Assembly: GCA_038239195.1 (NCBI GenBank)
Contig: JBBSEZ010000341.1
Coordinates: forward strand, 1 to 10,953
Direction of reading: 5' to 3'
From: JBBSEZ01 sp038239195
GTDB lineage: Bacteria > Planctomycetota > Planctomycetia > Gemmatales > Gemmataceae
DNA: 10,953 nt
Shown here: positions 1 through 9,613 of the stretch, one piece after another
How the letters are laid out: each line of letters starts with the position of its first letter
How positions within the stretch are numbered: position 1 is the first letter of the stretch
Made by a program: the position numbers and the translations under genes
Notes under the pieces: generated by a model
Told to the model about the DNA's origin: nothing
The model's database searches: none
The model's input: only the letters and a program-made list of their open reading frames with translations

Positions 1-114
1 AAGCCGACGAAGCGCACCTACGAGATGTTCTGCTTCTTCTTCGCCGGCTGGGCGACCGAGCAAGAACTCCTGGCTCATATCGGCAAGCTCCACCAGAAGG
101 CCGACTCCAGCTAG
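1..114 (+). CDS. C-terminal end of an unrecognised gene (5' end outside window)
   Basis: Frame 1 is open from the first base to a TAG at 112-114 and encodes 37 residues, ending ...TEQELLAHIGKLHQKADSS. The piece includes the aromatic run YEMFCFFFAGW and then a short amphipathic helix-like tail. I do not recognise the family. The stop is 32 bases before the start of the DUF1501 gene on the same strand, so the two were probably co-transcribed. In planctomycetes a DUF1501 gene often follows a DUF1549/DUF1553 gene, but this tail does not resemble the usual DUF1553 ending, so I do not assign that name. It could also be a random open frame, but the base composition and the close spacing favour a real gene end. 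Confidence 0.5.
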   Translation, partial: KPTKRTYEMFCFFFAGWATEQELLAHIGKLHQKADSS

Positions 115-146
115 CAACAATCGAGCCGAACACTATTGGGTTTACG

Positions 147-1375
147 ATGCTCTCTCGGCGGACCATGTTGAAGACGACCGGCTCGGGCTTCGGCTACCTG
201 GCGTTTGCCGCGCTGGCGCACGAGCAGGCAGCCCGGGCGAGCGAGGCGAGGCCCAACCCGCTGGCACCGAAAAAGGCCCACTTCAAGGCGCGGGCAAAGC
301 GCGTGATCTTCCTCTGCATGGAAGGAGGGCCCAGCCACGTCGATACGTTCGACTACAAGCCCCGGCTGACCGTCGATAACGGCAAACCGGCCCCGCGTGG
401 GCGGGGCGGCTTCTTCGGCGGCAAGCTCCTCGGCTCGCCGTTCAAGTTTGCCCAGCACGGGACGAGCGGCCTGTGGATCAGCGAGCTCTTCCCCGCGCTG
501 GCGCGCCACGCCGACAAGCTCTGCCTGCTCAACGGCATGCACACCGACCTGCCCAACCACGCGCAGGCGTTCCTACAGATGCACTGCGGCCTCTTCCAGT
601 TTCCCCGGCCCAGTCTCGGAGCGTGGGCCCTCTACGGCCTGGGCACCACGAACGCCAACCTGCCGGGCTTCATCACCATCAACCCACCGCAAGCGCACGG
701 CGGCCCGACGAATTACGGCGCGTCGTTCCTCCCGGCCGCCTACCAGGGCACGCGCATCGGTCGAGGCACTTTCGGCGCCCGCGAGTAGGTCAGCAACCTG
801 CGGAACTCTCGCCGCACCACGGGCGCCCAGCGCGTGCAGCTCGACTTCGTGCAGAAGCTGAACCGCGGCACGGCAGGGCCCATGGGCGAGAGCTCCCGGA
901 TCGAGGGGCTCATCTCGTCCTACGAGTTGGCCTTTCGCATGCAGAGCGAGATGCCCAAGGTGATGGACCTCAGCAAGGAGACCGCTGCGACGCAAAAGCT
1001 CTACGGCATCGAGGAGGAGCGCGGCGGGGCGGAGGCGGGCCCGGTCGCGCGGCGGGCGGCGCCAGTGGCTTTGGCCGGCAGTGCCTCCTGGCCCGTCGCC
1101 TGGCCGAGGCGGGCGTCCGCTTCATCGAGGTGACGATGGGCGGGTGGGACCACCACAGCAACCTCAAGGGGGCCCTGGCCAACCATTGCGCGGCCATCGA
1201 CAAGCCGATCGCCGGCCTCCTCGCCGACCTGAAGGGCCGTGGCCTGCTCGACGACACGTTGGTCCTGTGGGGCGGCGAGTTCGGACGAGCCCCCTCCGCG
1301 CAGGGCGACGGCCGCGACCACAACAACAAGGGCTACACCACGTGGATGGCCGGCGGCGGCGTCAAGAGTGGTGGG
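147..1375 (+). pseudogene. DUF1501 protein with Tat signal, inactivated
   Basis: The intact family is an exported planctomycete protein with an alkaline-phosphatase-like fold and unclear substrate, usually about 430-480 residues. Here codons 1-30 give a Tat-type leader (SRRTMLK, then a hydrophobic stretch and AARA before the likely cleavage site). Family motifs follow: EGGPSHVDTFDYKP, SGLWISELFP, LPNHAQAFLQMHCG, LPGFITINPPQAHGGP and FLPAAYQGT. A TAG at 786-788 interrupts the frame after 213 codons. The same frame continues with family sequence (QRVQLDFVQKLNR, YELAFRMQ, LYGIEEE). Between about 1012 and 1067 the match moves to another frame, a net loss of one base or gain of two, and resumes as FGRQCLLARRLAEAGVRF, GGWDHHSN, LLDDTLVLWGGEFGR and GGGVKSGG. 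The match stops near 1375, so the last 50-70 residues of the family are missing. The start has no clear Shine-Dalgarno; it was chosen because the Tat motif lies directly behind it. Three separate lesions make a functional product very unlikely. Confidence 0.88.
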
Positions 1376-1510
1376 CCCCGTGAAGCCGCTGCCCGGCTGG
1401 GCCTGGCCAGGCGTGTACTTCGGGGCCTTTCCCAACGCCGACGTCGAGCTCGTTGAGGTTGGCAGGCGCCTCGGCTACGTGCGTGTCTCCACTTTTTCGG
1501 ATCGTTGTAC

Positions 1511-1591
1511 CTCGTTGGCGCAGGTGTTCGGAGGAGGAGCTTGGCGCGCGGCGGTCACATCGCCCGTGGTGTGTCGGGCCGACGCGCGCAA
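1511..1591 (+). repeat. Dispersed ~80-bp repeat, copy A
   Basis: This is one of three degenerate copies in the window (also 6641-6736 and 10300-10371), all in the same orientation. The 23-bp core at 1569-1591 begins GTGTGTCGG, has a variable base (G here) at the centre of a palindrome, continues CCGA and ends GCGCGCAA. Upstream at 1552-1566 is the hairpin-like segment CGGTC-ACATC-GCCCG, with one mismatch in the stem. From 1545 to 1577 it matches copy B at about 29 of 33 positions. It lies in decayed DNA between the DUF1501 remnant and the histidine kinase remnant. No function is known to me. Confidence 0.7.
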
Positions 1592-1646
1592 CACGTCGGC
1601 CTTCGGCTTTCGAGGCCCGGCCTGGTGGAGTCAAGGTGCGCGAGCA

Positions 1647-1842
1647 TCAAACGATCTGTAGCACCGACAGAATCAGCCTGGAGCCGGTCGGGCATGTCTG
1701 CAGCAGACGCTCGACCCAGATGCGGCCGCCGTGGTGCTCGACAATCTTTTTGCAGAGGCCAGTCCGATCCGGTGCCGGCGTACTGGCTTTTGCTGTGGGG
1801 CCTCTGGAACATACGGAACACCATGTCGCGGTGCTCCGGGGT
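1647..1842 (-). pseudogene. Histidine kinase remnant (HATPase_c, C-terminal part)
   Basis: Read on the minus strand, 1842-1768 encodes TPEHRDMVFRMFQRPHSK followed by SQYAGTG. This is the F-box and first glycine box of a sensor histidine kinase ATP-binding domain. Restoring one base after that glycine codon gives IGLA at 1768-1757. Restoring another near 1755 gives CKKIVEHHGGRIWVE at 1754-1710, the second conserved block of the domain. The frame then runs through non-conserved sequence, including TGSRLILSV (a possible trace of the last glycine box), to a TGA at 1649-1647. No dimerisation or sensor region is present. The N-terminal break lies near 1842-1870, directly beside the stop codon of the neighbouring LRR gene, which suggests a recombination or deletion joint there. 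Two single-base deletions plus truncation make this a clear relic; no functional kinase is expected. Confidence 0.8.
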
Positions 1843-1870
1843 GGCGTGCTGGGTGGTGGCCGGGGCGCAG

Positions 1871-3274
1871 CTACCCGTTCCAGAAGTCATAATACTTCCG
1901 CTCGTCCAGGTTGACGTCGCCGCCGAACCGGTCCCGCAGCGCCTGATCGACTGGCCCGCTGAAGCCAGGGTACAGGTTGAGGCGGCCCAGCCGGGCGCCG
2001 CGCGGCCAGGACGCCAGCGCCAGGCCGCCGGCGTCGGTCAGTTGGTTGGCCACCAGGTTCAGCCGGCGGAGGTTGGCCAGGTACGGCGACCCGGCCAGGG
2101 CTCGGGCCCCGGCATCGCCGACGAGGTTGCCCCACAAGTCGAGCGTGTCGAGGCGGGCGACGTTCGGTGAATCGGCCAGGAGCCGTACGCCGAGGTCGCC
2201 GACCTGGTGCCCGGACAGCTCGAGCGCCACCAGGCGGCTGAGGTAGGGCGAGGCCGCAATGGCCAGCGCCCCGCGGTCACCGATCAGGAGGGGGGGCGGC
2301 TCGCCGCGGCGCCGGTGCCCGAGCACCAGGCCTTCCAGGCCAGCCAGCGCCGGGCCGGCGGCGAGCGCCTCCAATCCCTCGTCCCCGATGGCGTGCCCCT
2401 CCAGGTCCAGGTGCCGCAGCGGCGCCGCGGCCAGGGCGGTCGCCCCCGCCGGGCCGAGACGCGGCGGCCCCGGCTCGCCCCAGCGGAGGTCGAGCCCCAG
2501 GTCCAGGTGGGTGAGTCGCGCCAGTCCCGGCCAGGCGCCCAGAGCAAGTGCGGCCGGGTCCCCGAACCGGTTGTCGTGCAGGTACAGCTCGGCCAGCCGG
2601 AGTAGGTGCGGCGATTCGGCCAGCGCCTGGGCCCCGGCGTCGGTGATGCCGTTGCCGCGCAGCGCCAGCACCCGCAGGTTGCCCAGCCCCGGCGCCCCCG
2701 CCAGCGCCGCCAACCCCGCATCACCGGCCGCGTGGTAGTCCAGGTGCAGCCCGGCGAGCCGTTCCAGGTGCGGCGAGGCCGCCAGCGCGGCGACCGCGTC
2801 GGCCCCCAGCGCCGCGCGGCCGTAGTCGCCGTCCACGTCGAGCTGGCGGACGTGCCGCAGCACGGGCGACCGGATCAGCCGGGGCCAGGCGTCGCCCACC
2901 GAGTGCAGCCCGACGTGGCGCAGCGTCGGGTAGGCCCGGAAGATGGTTTCTCCGTGGTTCAGCAGGTCTTCCGCGTTCAGGCCGACGCCTTCCACCAGCC
3001 CACGACGGAACCAGAAGGGTTGCTGCCAGGCCGCCCACCCGGGCACGCGGAATGGGAGCCATTCCATGACGTGCTCCCGTCGCAGCCCTTCGGCTAACTG
3101 CCACAGCTTCCACCGCGACGGGCCCCCCGCCGGGAGCCGCTCCAACTCACATTGCGCGCGGATGAATCTGGCACGGTCGGGATCGCCGTGGTCGTCGAGC
3201 CAGTCGGCGTAGATCAGGCGCGGGCCGTCGTCCTCGGGGCTCTCGCGGACGTCGGCCAGGAACTGCTCCTCCAT
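1871..3274 (-). CDS. TIGR02996 domain plus leucine-rich-repeat protein, 467 aa
   Basis: Residues 1-48 form the 'repeat-companion' TIGR02996 domain (EEQFLADVRESPEDDGPRL, then IYADWLDDHGDPDRARFI), a planctomycete module commonly placed before LRR or WD40 repeats. Residues about 115-440 hold ribonuclease-inhibitor-like leucine-rich repeats of roughly 24-28 residues, for example LRVLALRGNGITDAGAQALA at 200-219 and LDTLDLWGNLVGDAGARALA at 375-394. There is no signal peptide or membrane segment, so the protein is probably cytoplasmic and binds a protein partner; the partner is unknown. The frame is open upstream to 3418, but the ATG at 3274 is preferred because an AGGAGG lies five bases before it and the TIGR02996 domain begins exactly there; the upstream extension also runs into the inverted repeat. 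The gene is divergent from the large LRR gene at 3544, so the pair may share an intergenic control region. The sequence looks intact. Confidence 0.92.
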   Translation of the reverse strand: MEEQFLADVRESPEDDGPRLIYADWLDDHGDPDRARFIRAQCELERLPAGGPSRWKLWQLAEGLRREHVMEWLPFRVPGWAAWQQPFWFRRGLVEGVGLNAEDLLNHGETIFRAYPTLRHVGLHSVGDAWPRLIRSPVLRHVRQLDVDGDYGRAALGADAVAALAASPHLERLAGLHLDYHAAGDAGLAALAGAPGLGNLRVLALRGNGITDAGAQALAESPHLLRLAELYLHDNRFGDPAALALGAWPGLARLTHLDLGLDLRWGEPGPPRLGPAGATALAAAPLRHLDLEGHAIGDEGLEALAAGPALAGLEGLVLGHRRRGEPPPLLIGDRGALAIAASPYLSRLVALELSGHQVGDLGVRLLADSPNVARLDTLDLWGNLVGDAGARALAGSPYLANLRRLNLVANQLTDAGGLALASWPRGARLGRLNLYPGFSGPVDQALRDRFGGDVNLDERKYYDFWNG

Positions 3275-3279
3275 CGCTC

Positions 3280-3285
3280 CCTCCT
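3280..3285 (-). promoter_or_regulatory. Shine-Dalgarno fixing the start of the TIGR02996/LRR gene
   Basis: On the minus strand AGGAGG is followed by five bases and then the ATG at 3274. This decides the start against an in-frame ATG 144 bases further upstream. Confidence 0.8.
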
Positions 3286-3339
3286 GCCCACCCCGAGCCT
3301 GCCGGATCGGGCGGGGCAAATCTTCCGGGAAGGCGGCCC

Positions 3340-3406
3340 GTAGCCACGTTCGCCCAGAACGCGGGGCGTGGGGCGCGCTCCCCGCGTTCTGGGCGAACGC
3401 GGCTAC
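3340..3406. repeat. 27-bp inverted repeat with 13-base loop
   Basis: The left arm (3340-3366, starting GTAGCCACGTTCG) and right arm (3380-3406, ending CGAACGCGGCTAC) are reverse complements at 26 of 27 positions; the only mismatch is position 3346 against 3400. The loop is 3367-3379. The structure lies in the 269-base gap between two divergent LRR genes, so it is not a terminator for either. It could be a REP-like or miniature mobile element, a cruciform, or a regulatory site. I see no second copy in this window. Confidence 0.9.
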
Positions 3407-3502
3407 CGCCCTGCGCACCCGAATGTTTGGCCACCCACGCCGGATCGGCCTGGCGCAGGTTCCCTGTCCTCCATCCTACGCGCCGGGCCGGTCGGCCGGG
3501 CG

Positions 3503-3508
3503 TATAGT
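3503..3508 (+). promoter_or_regulatory. Candidate -10 element (TATAGT) for the 989-aa LRR gene
   Basis: TATAGT stands out in a very GC-rich gap, 35 bases before the ATG at 3544. I find no convincing -35 hexamer at the usual distance, so this is only a candidate. Confidence 0.25.
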
Positions 3509-3543
3509 GACGTTGGCCCGCTCTCTCCTGGAGGACGCTCCCG

Positions 3544-6513
3544 ATGCGCCGCTTCCTGCCGCCCTTTCTGCTGGTCCTGTGCAGCCTCCCTGCCGCCCGC
3601 GGCGACGAGGCCTCGGCCGTCTCCTCGCTGCGCCGTCTGGGGGCGACCGTCGAGCGCGACGAAAAGGCCCCCGGCAAGCCCGCCTGGCGGGTGTACGTAC
3701 TCTCCCGCCGCCCCGGACAATTCGCCCTGCTCAAGGAGCTGCCCAACCTCCGCGAGCTGGGCTTCACCTCCGACTTCGGCGACGAGGACCTCGCCGGCCT
3801 GCCGGAGTTGAAGGGCCTCGAGCTCCTCTCCCTGTCCTATTCCCGCATCCACGACGAAGGGCTGAAGCACGTCGCCGTCTTGAAGAACCTGCGCAAGCTC
3901 TCGCTCGCGAACACCGCAGTGACCGACGCCGGGCTGGCCCGCCTCGCCGGGCTGGAGAAATTGCAGGAGATCGACCTGACGGCGACCAACGTCGGCGGCG
4001 CCGGCCTGGCCGGGCTGACCGGGCTGGTCGCCGCAGACCTCAAAGAGCCTCGCGCGCGTGACGCCGACCTCGCCGCCCTGGCCAAGCTCCGGAACCTGGA
4101 GCGCCTCGACCTGACGCGGACCGCCGTCTCCGACAAGGGCATGGGTCATCTGGCGGCCCTTCCAAACCTCCGCGAGCTCCACCTGAGCGGCTCTCTCGTC
4201 GGCCCGGCCGGCCTTGCCCGGCTCGCCACCGCCCCCGCGCTTCAGTCCCTCTCCTTGCCGGGCGGCTCGCCCGCCGGCGAGGTCGTCAAGGCGCTGGCCG
4301 GCTCCAGGAGCATTCGCCGCGTTTCCTTCTCCAGAGGCGGCCTCACCGAGGAAGCGGTCGCCGCCCTGGCCGCTGCGAAGAAACTGCACTGGCTCCAGTC
4401 ACCCGCGGCGCCCGGCCGGCCCGCCGCCGCCAGCCAGGGCGAATTGCGCTCGCTGTCCCTCAATTACGCGACCGGCCGCCTCGTGCCGCACTTGAAGGCC
4501 CTCGACAAACTCACCGCCCTCGGCCTGGCTGGCGCTCAGCTCGGAGCTGGAGACCTGGCCATCCTGGCCGGCATGCGCCGCCTGGAGCGGCTCGATCTCG
4601 CCAACGCCCGAGGCGCGATCGATGACCAGGGCATGGCCCTGATCGCCGGGATGCCGAGCCTGCGCCGCCTCGACGTGAGCGGCTCGCCGCTCACCGCCAA
4701 GGGCCTGGGCAAACTGGCCGCGCTGACGGAGCTGGAGTACCTGGGTGCTGCCAGGATCAAGGGCGCATCCAAGGCGCTCGCGGCCCTGGTCGCCGGGCTG
4801 AAGGGCCTGCGCGTGCTGCAAGCCGACCGGACCGTCACCTTCGCCGATCTGATGGCCGCCGGCCCTCCGCCGAGGCTCGAGTCAGTCGCCGCCAACGCCT
4901 CCCAGCTCACCGACGACGAGCTGCGCGGCCTCGCCAAAGCCGGCAAGCTCGCCTGGCTCTACGGCAACGACGCCGGCATTCTCTCTGACCCGCCGGTAAA
5001 GCTCCCTTCGCAGCCGCTGCTGCGGCTCCAATCGCCGAAGCTCTCCCCCAAGGCCGAGGCCCTCCCCGAAGACGTCGGCGACGTCAAGGGCCTCAACTTC
5101 TCCGGCGGCCGCCGCGACGACGACGGGCTGAAGCGCGTTGCCAAACTGAAAAGCGTCGAGGTGCTCCATCTCAGCCAGACGGCCGTCACCGACGCCGGGA
5201 TGAAGCACCTGGCGAAAATGAAGTCCCTTCGCCAGGTCTTCCTTTACAACACAACCAAGCTCACCGCCGAAGGCATCCGCGCCCTGGCCGCCTCCGACTC
5301 GCTGCGCTACCTCTCCGGGTCGAGCCTTCCCATCGACGACGGCTTGCTTGCAGAACTGACAAAGCGAAAGAGGCTGCACGTGTTGTCCTCCGCTTTCGCC
5401 GACGGCAGCCGCCGGCCCGAGACGGACAAGGAGATCCACACCTTCGGCCTGGTTGGCCGCGGTGTGACGGCCGCCGGCCTGAAGACGACCGCCGAGGCGC
5501 TCGGGGGGCTTCGCAACCTGTACCTGGGCAACTGCCCCGAGGCGATGGACGGCCTGGCCGCACTCCAGGGGTTGAAGTCGCTGGACCGGCTCGACGTCGC
5601 CGGCGTGCAACTCGCGCCCGCGCAGGTGGCCGGGCTCGGAGGCCATCCCTCTTTGCGCTACCTCGCCCTCCAGGGGATGAAGATGAGCCCCGAGCTGCTC
5701 GACGCCCTGGCGAAACTGGACCGGCTCGAGGTCCTCTTCGTAGGCTTTCTCGCCTACCCCCCCGACCAGGTAGGGCGCCTCGAGAAGTTCAAGCACCTGA
5801 AGCGCCTCGACGGGCTCGTGTCGCCGACGGACGAATTGCTCGAGGAGTTGGTCCGAATCGGCAAGCCGCACTGGGCCCCCGGGGCCGGGCGCGCCCCCTT
5901 CGGCCCCGCCGAGGCGCCGGCCGACGTCCGCGTCCTCCGACTCGGTCTCACCAATGCAAAGACCGAGACGCTGGCCGCCCTGTTCAAGGCGCTGCCCCGC
6001 GTGGAGGTCCTGTCCGCGAGCCTTCGCGGTTTCAAGGACGCCGACGTCCCGTTCGCCTTGCTGAGGCGGCTGCGCACGGTGGACGTCTCCGCGTTCCGGC
6101 TGGCCCGCGACCTGGTCGGAGTGAAGCTCCCCGAGGGCCTCGAGCGCCTCACGGTCCGGCCGTATGCCATTAACGACCGTCTGCTACAGGCGTTGGCCGA
6201 GCGGAAGATGCTGCACGTCCTGTCTCAGGCAACCGGCATCAGTAAGATCGTTCCTCCGCCCGAAGAGGCGCTGGTGACGAAACTCGACTTGCGGGGCGCG
6301 AAGGTCGGCGACGCCGGCCTGAAGTCCCTGAAAGCGCTGACCGGGCTGGAGCACCTCGTGTTGAGCGAGACGCGCGTGACGGACGCAGGGCTGGATGAGC
6401 TGAAGGCGCTGCCGGCGCTGCGGCTGTTGGAGGTGGACATGGTCAAGGGCGTGACCAGGAAAAAGCTGGCGGAACTGCGCAAGGCGATGCCCGGCCTCGT
6501 GGTCCGCCCGTAG
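3544..6513 (+). CDS. Large secreted leucine-rich-repeat protein, 989 aa
   Basis: Residues 1-20 form a Sec signal peptide (MRRFLPPFLLVLCSLPAARG, with likely cleavage before DEAS), so the product is predicted to be exported; there is no lipobox cysteine and no C-terminal anchor. The rest is leucine-rich repeats of about 23-25 residues, for example LRKLSLANTAVTDAGLARLA near residue 118 and VLHLSQTAVTDAGMKHLA near 540. The solenoid is broken five times by a related block ending in a helix plus K-x-L-H-x-L (K at about residues 279, 468, 609, 774 and 888), and each block is followed by a proline-rich stretch. This suggests internal duplication of a larger unit. The start is supported by GGAGG at 3530-3534, nine bases before the ATG. 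The frame is intact across 2,970 bases. No catalytic domain is visible; binding or scaffolding in the periplasm or at the surface is inferred from the fold. The partner is unknown. Confidence 0.92.
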   Translation: MRRFLPPFLLVLCSLPAARGDEASAVSSLRRLGATVERDEKAPGKPAWRVYVLSRRPGQFALLKELPNLRELGFTSDFGDEDLAGLPELKGLELLSLSYSRIHDEGLKHVAVLKNLRKLSLANTAVTDAGLARLAGLEKLQEIDLTATNVGGAGLAGLTGLVAADLKEPRARDADLAALAKLRNLERLDLTRTAVSDKGMGHLAALPNLRELHLSGSLVGPAGLARLATAPALQSLSLPGGSPAGEVVKALAGSRSIRRVSFSRGGLTEEAVAALAAAKKLHWLQSPAAPGRPAAASQGELRSLSLNYATGRLVPHLKALDKLTALGLAGAQLGAGDLAILAGMRRLERLDLANARGAIDDQGMALIAGMPSLRRLDVSGSPLTAKGLGKLAALTELEYLGAARIKGASKALAALVAGLKGLRVLQADRTVTFADLMAAGPPPRLESVAANASQLTDDELRGLAKAGKLAWLYGNDAGILSDPPVKLPSQPLLRLQSPKLSPKAEALPEDVGDVKGLNFSGGRRDDDGLKRVAKLKSVEVLHLSQTAVTDAGMKHLAKMKSLRQVFLYNTTKLTAEGIRALAASDSLRYLSGSSLPIDDGLLAELTKRKRLHVLSSAFADGSRRPETDKEIHTFGLVGRGVTAAGLKTTAEALGGLRNLYLGNCPEAMDGLAALQGLKSLDRLDVAGVQLAPAQVAGLGGHPSLRYLALQGMKMSPELLDALAKLDRLEVLFVGFLAYPPDQVGRLEKFKHLKRLDGLVSPTDELLEELVRIGKPHWAPGAGRAPFGPAEAPADVRVLRLGLTNAKTETLAALFKALPRVEVLSASLRGFKDADVPFALLRRLRTVDVSAFRLARDLVGVKLPEGLERLTVRPYAINDRLLQALAERKMLHVLSQATGISKIVPPPEEALVTKLDLRGAKVGDAGLKSLKALTGLEHLVLSETRVTDAGLDELKALPALRLLEVDMVKGVTRKKLAELRKAMPGLVVRP

Positions 6514-6640
6514 CGAGCGCGGCTCGTCGATCGCCCCTGTCGCCCATGATCTTGCTGCGGTCATCGGGGTTGATCCGTCGCGGCCACGAGCGCGGGCCGA
6601 CGGCGAAACGACCGGCGCGGAAGCGCTCGAGACAACTGAC

Positions 6641-6736
6641 CCGGAGGGCGAACAGGAGTTCGGGGGCCTTCTCAGCAGCGCGCATCGGTCAAATCGACCG
6701 TGGTGTGTCGGACGTGTGTCGGTCCGACGCGCGCAA
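6641..6736 (+). repeat. Dispersed ~80-bp repeat, copy B, with 11-bp internal duplication
   Basis: The 23-bp core is at 6714-6736 with T as the variable central base. The first nine bases of the core (GTGTGTCGG) are also present at 6703-6711, giving an 11-bp tandem step absent from copy A. The hairpin segment at 6686-6700 is CGGTC-AAATC-GACCG with a perfect five-base stem. The left part (6641-6670) matches copy A weakly, e.g. GGCG...CAGG.GTTCGG.GG. Confidence 0.7.
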
Positions 6737-6784
6737 GTTCGGACGGCCCCGCAGCGGGCGAGCGAGAAATGCAGGCCGGAAATT

Positions 6785-6858
6785 GGCTGAGCCTCGTGCG
6801 GGAGTACCTTCGGTTCGTGTTTCCATCCGAAGTCTACTCACCCGCACGAGGCTCAGCC
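6785..6858. terminator. Long hairpin between convergent genes, possible two-way terminator
   Basis: The arms 6785-6802 (GGCTGAGCCTCGTGCGGG) and 6841-6858 pair perfectly over 18 bases. After a two-base bulge (6839-6840), AGTA 6803-6806 pairs with 6835-6838, and CTTCGG 6808-6813 pairs with 6827-6832; the loop is 6814-6826. The hairpin begins 38 bases beyond the katG stop and sits in a convergent gap, which fits transcription termination. Read from katG it is followed only by AATTT, a weak T-tract, so an intrinsic terminator is not certain. It could equally be a mobile inverted-repeat element. Confidence 0.55.
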
Positions 6859-6896
6859 GCCGGCTCGAGAACGGCCGAAAACGTGCAAGCCCCGAG

Positions 6897-9116
<2,220 letters not shown>

Positions 9117-9126
9117 CCGGCTATTT

Positions 9127-9132
9127 CCTCCT
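9127..9132 (-). promoter_or_regulatory. Shine-Dalgarno fixing the katG start
   Basis: On the minus strand AGGAGG is followed by ten bases and then the ATG at 9116. It supports this start rather than the longer open frame beginning at 9317. Confidence 0.75.
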
Positions 9133-9252
9133 GAGTGAATCGACAAATCGTCAGTTGTCCCGTGCGTGCATGGGGGACAGGCGGCTTGTGACCTCGTTCG
9201 CCGGCCACACCGCGTCGGGTAGCGCGGAGCCTTTGGGTTCATTTTACGAGGA

Positions 9253-9287
9253 CGCACCGCGAGCGGCGAGGTCGCACCGCGAGCGGC
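9253..9287. repeat. 15-bp direct repeat, period 20, upstream of katG
   Basis: CGCACCGCGAGCGGC occurs at 9253-9267 and again exactly at 9273-9287. The 20-base period is close to two helical turns, which would suit a pair of regulator sites, but the pair lies 137-171 bases upstream of the katG start and no known operator is matched. Confidence 0.7.
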
Positions 9288-9328
9288 TTGGTAGCACTTG
9301 TGTCTTTTCAGCATCATCCGGCGTCGAG

Positions 9329-9353
9329 CGCGTCGGGCACATCGCCCGACGCG
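9329..9353. repeat. Perfect 10-bp stem hairpin, related to the dispersed repeat
   Basis: CGCGTCGGGC (9329-9338) and GCCCGACGCG (9344-9353) pair perfectly around the loop ACATC. The inner part CGGGC-ACATC-GCCCG aligns with the hairpin segments of repeat copies A and B and shares the loop with A. There is no GTGTGTCGG core nearby, so it is at most a partial copy. Confidence 0.75.
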
Positions 9354-9613
9354 TCGAACTGCTGGTGTGGCCGGCCGGGCTTACGAGGCCGAGGTCAACG
9401 TGCTCCTCGCGCCGGCGCAGCAGGCCCGCCTCCTCCAGGTCGGCCGCCAGGCGGAGGGGGCGGGCGCCTTCGGCGAGCCGGAAGTGGTCGCGGGGCCAGG
9501 CCGTCCTTGCGCTGTGGAGGGAAGCGGAAACTACGGCAGGGCACCAGGGGGGAACGGGGCGTTGGCGTTTCTGTGCAAGTTGCTGTGCAAACCGGTCACC
9601 CCCCGAGGTGCCC

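Larger units (their letters stand above)
6514..6896. other. Gene-free gap between convergent LRR and katG genes
   Basis: The 383 bases contain no supported gene. A small CGAGC-GCG-GCTCG hairpin (6514-6526) directly follows the LRR stop but has no T-run. Repeat copy B occupies 6641-6736 and a long hairpin occupies 6785-6858. Open frames crossing here show no recognisable family on either strand. Confidence 0.7.
9117..9613. other. Gene-free region upstream of katG
   Basis: About 500 bases with no supported gene. An imperfect operator-like site GACAA-N8-TTGTC lies at 9142-9159, just upstream of the katG Shine-Dalgarno. A minus-strand TAAAAT at 9241-9246 is a candidate katG -10 but would give a leader of about 120 bases and lacks a clear -35. 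The direct repeat at 9253-9287 and hairpin at 9329-9353 are listed separately. CTGTGCAA occurs twice about 12 bases apart near 9572-9592. Open frames at 9360-9560 show no family I recognise on either strand. Confidence 0.6.

Noticed and set aside
786..788. Possible recoding of TAG as a sense codon in the DUF1501 gene.
   Set aside because: The same gene also has a frameshift and a missing C-terminus, so simple decay explains it better.
1453..1500. RRLGYVRVSTF resembles the N-terminal GYxRVST motif of serine recombinases.
   Set aside because: The match is only about nine residues, and no catalytic-domain residues follow in any frame, so chance is likely.
2207..3097. Plus-strand open frames antisense to the TIGR02996/LRR gene.
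   Set aside because: Glutamine-, arginine- and proline-rich mirror images of leucine-rich repeats; no start signal.
9117..9317. Longer KatG start at 9317 adding 67 residues.
   Set aside because: The extension lacks family similarity, and the ATG at 9116 has a good Shine-Dalgarno.
9329..9353. The strong hairpin as a transcription terminator.
   Set aside because: It has no T-run on either side and is not just behind an intact gene.
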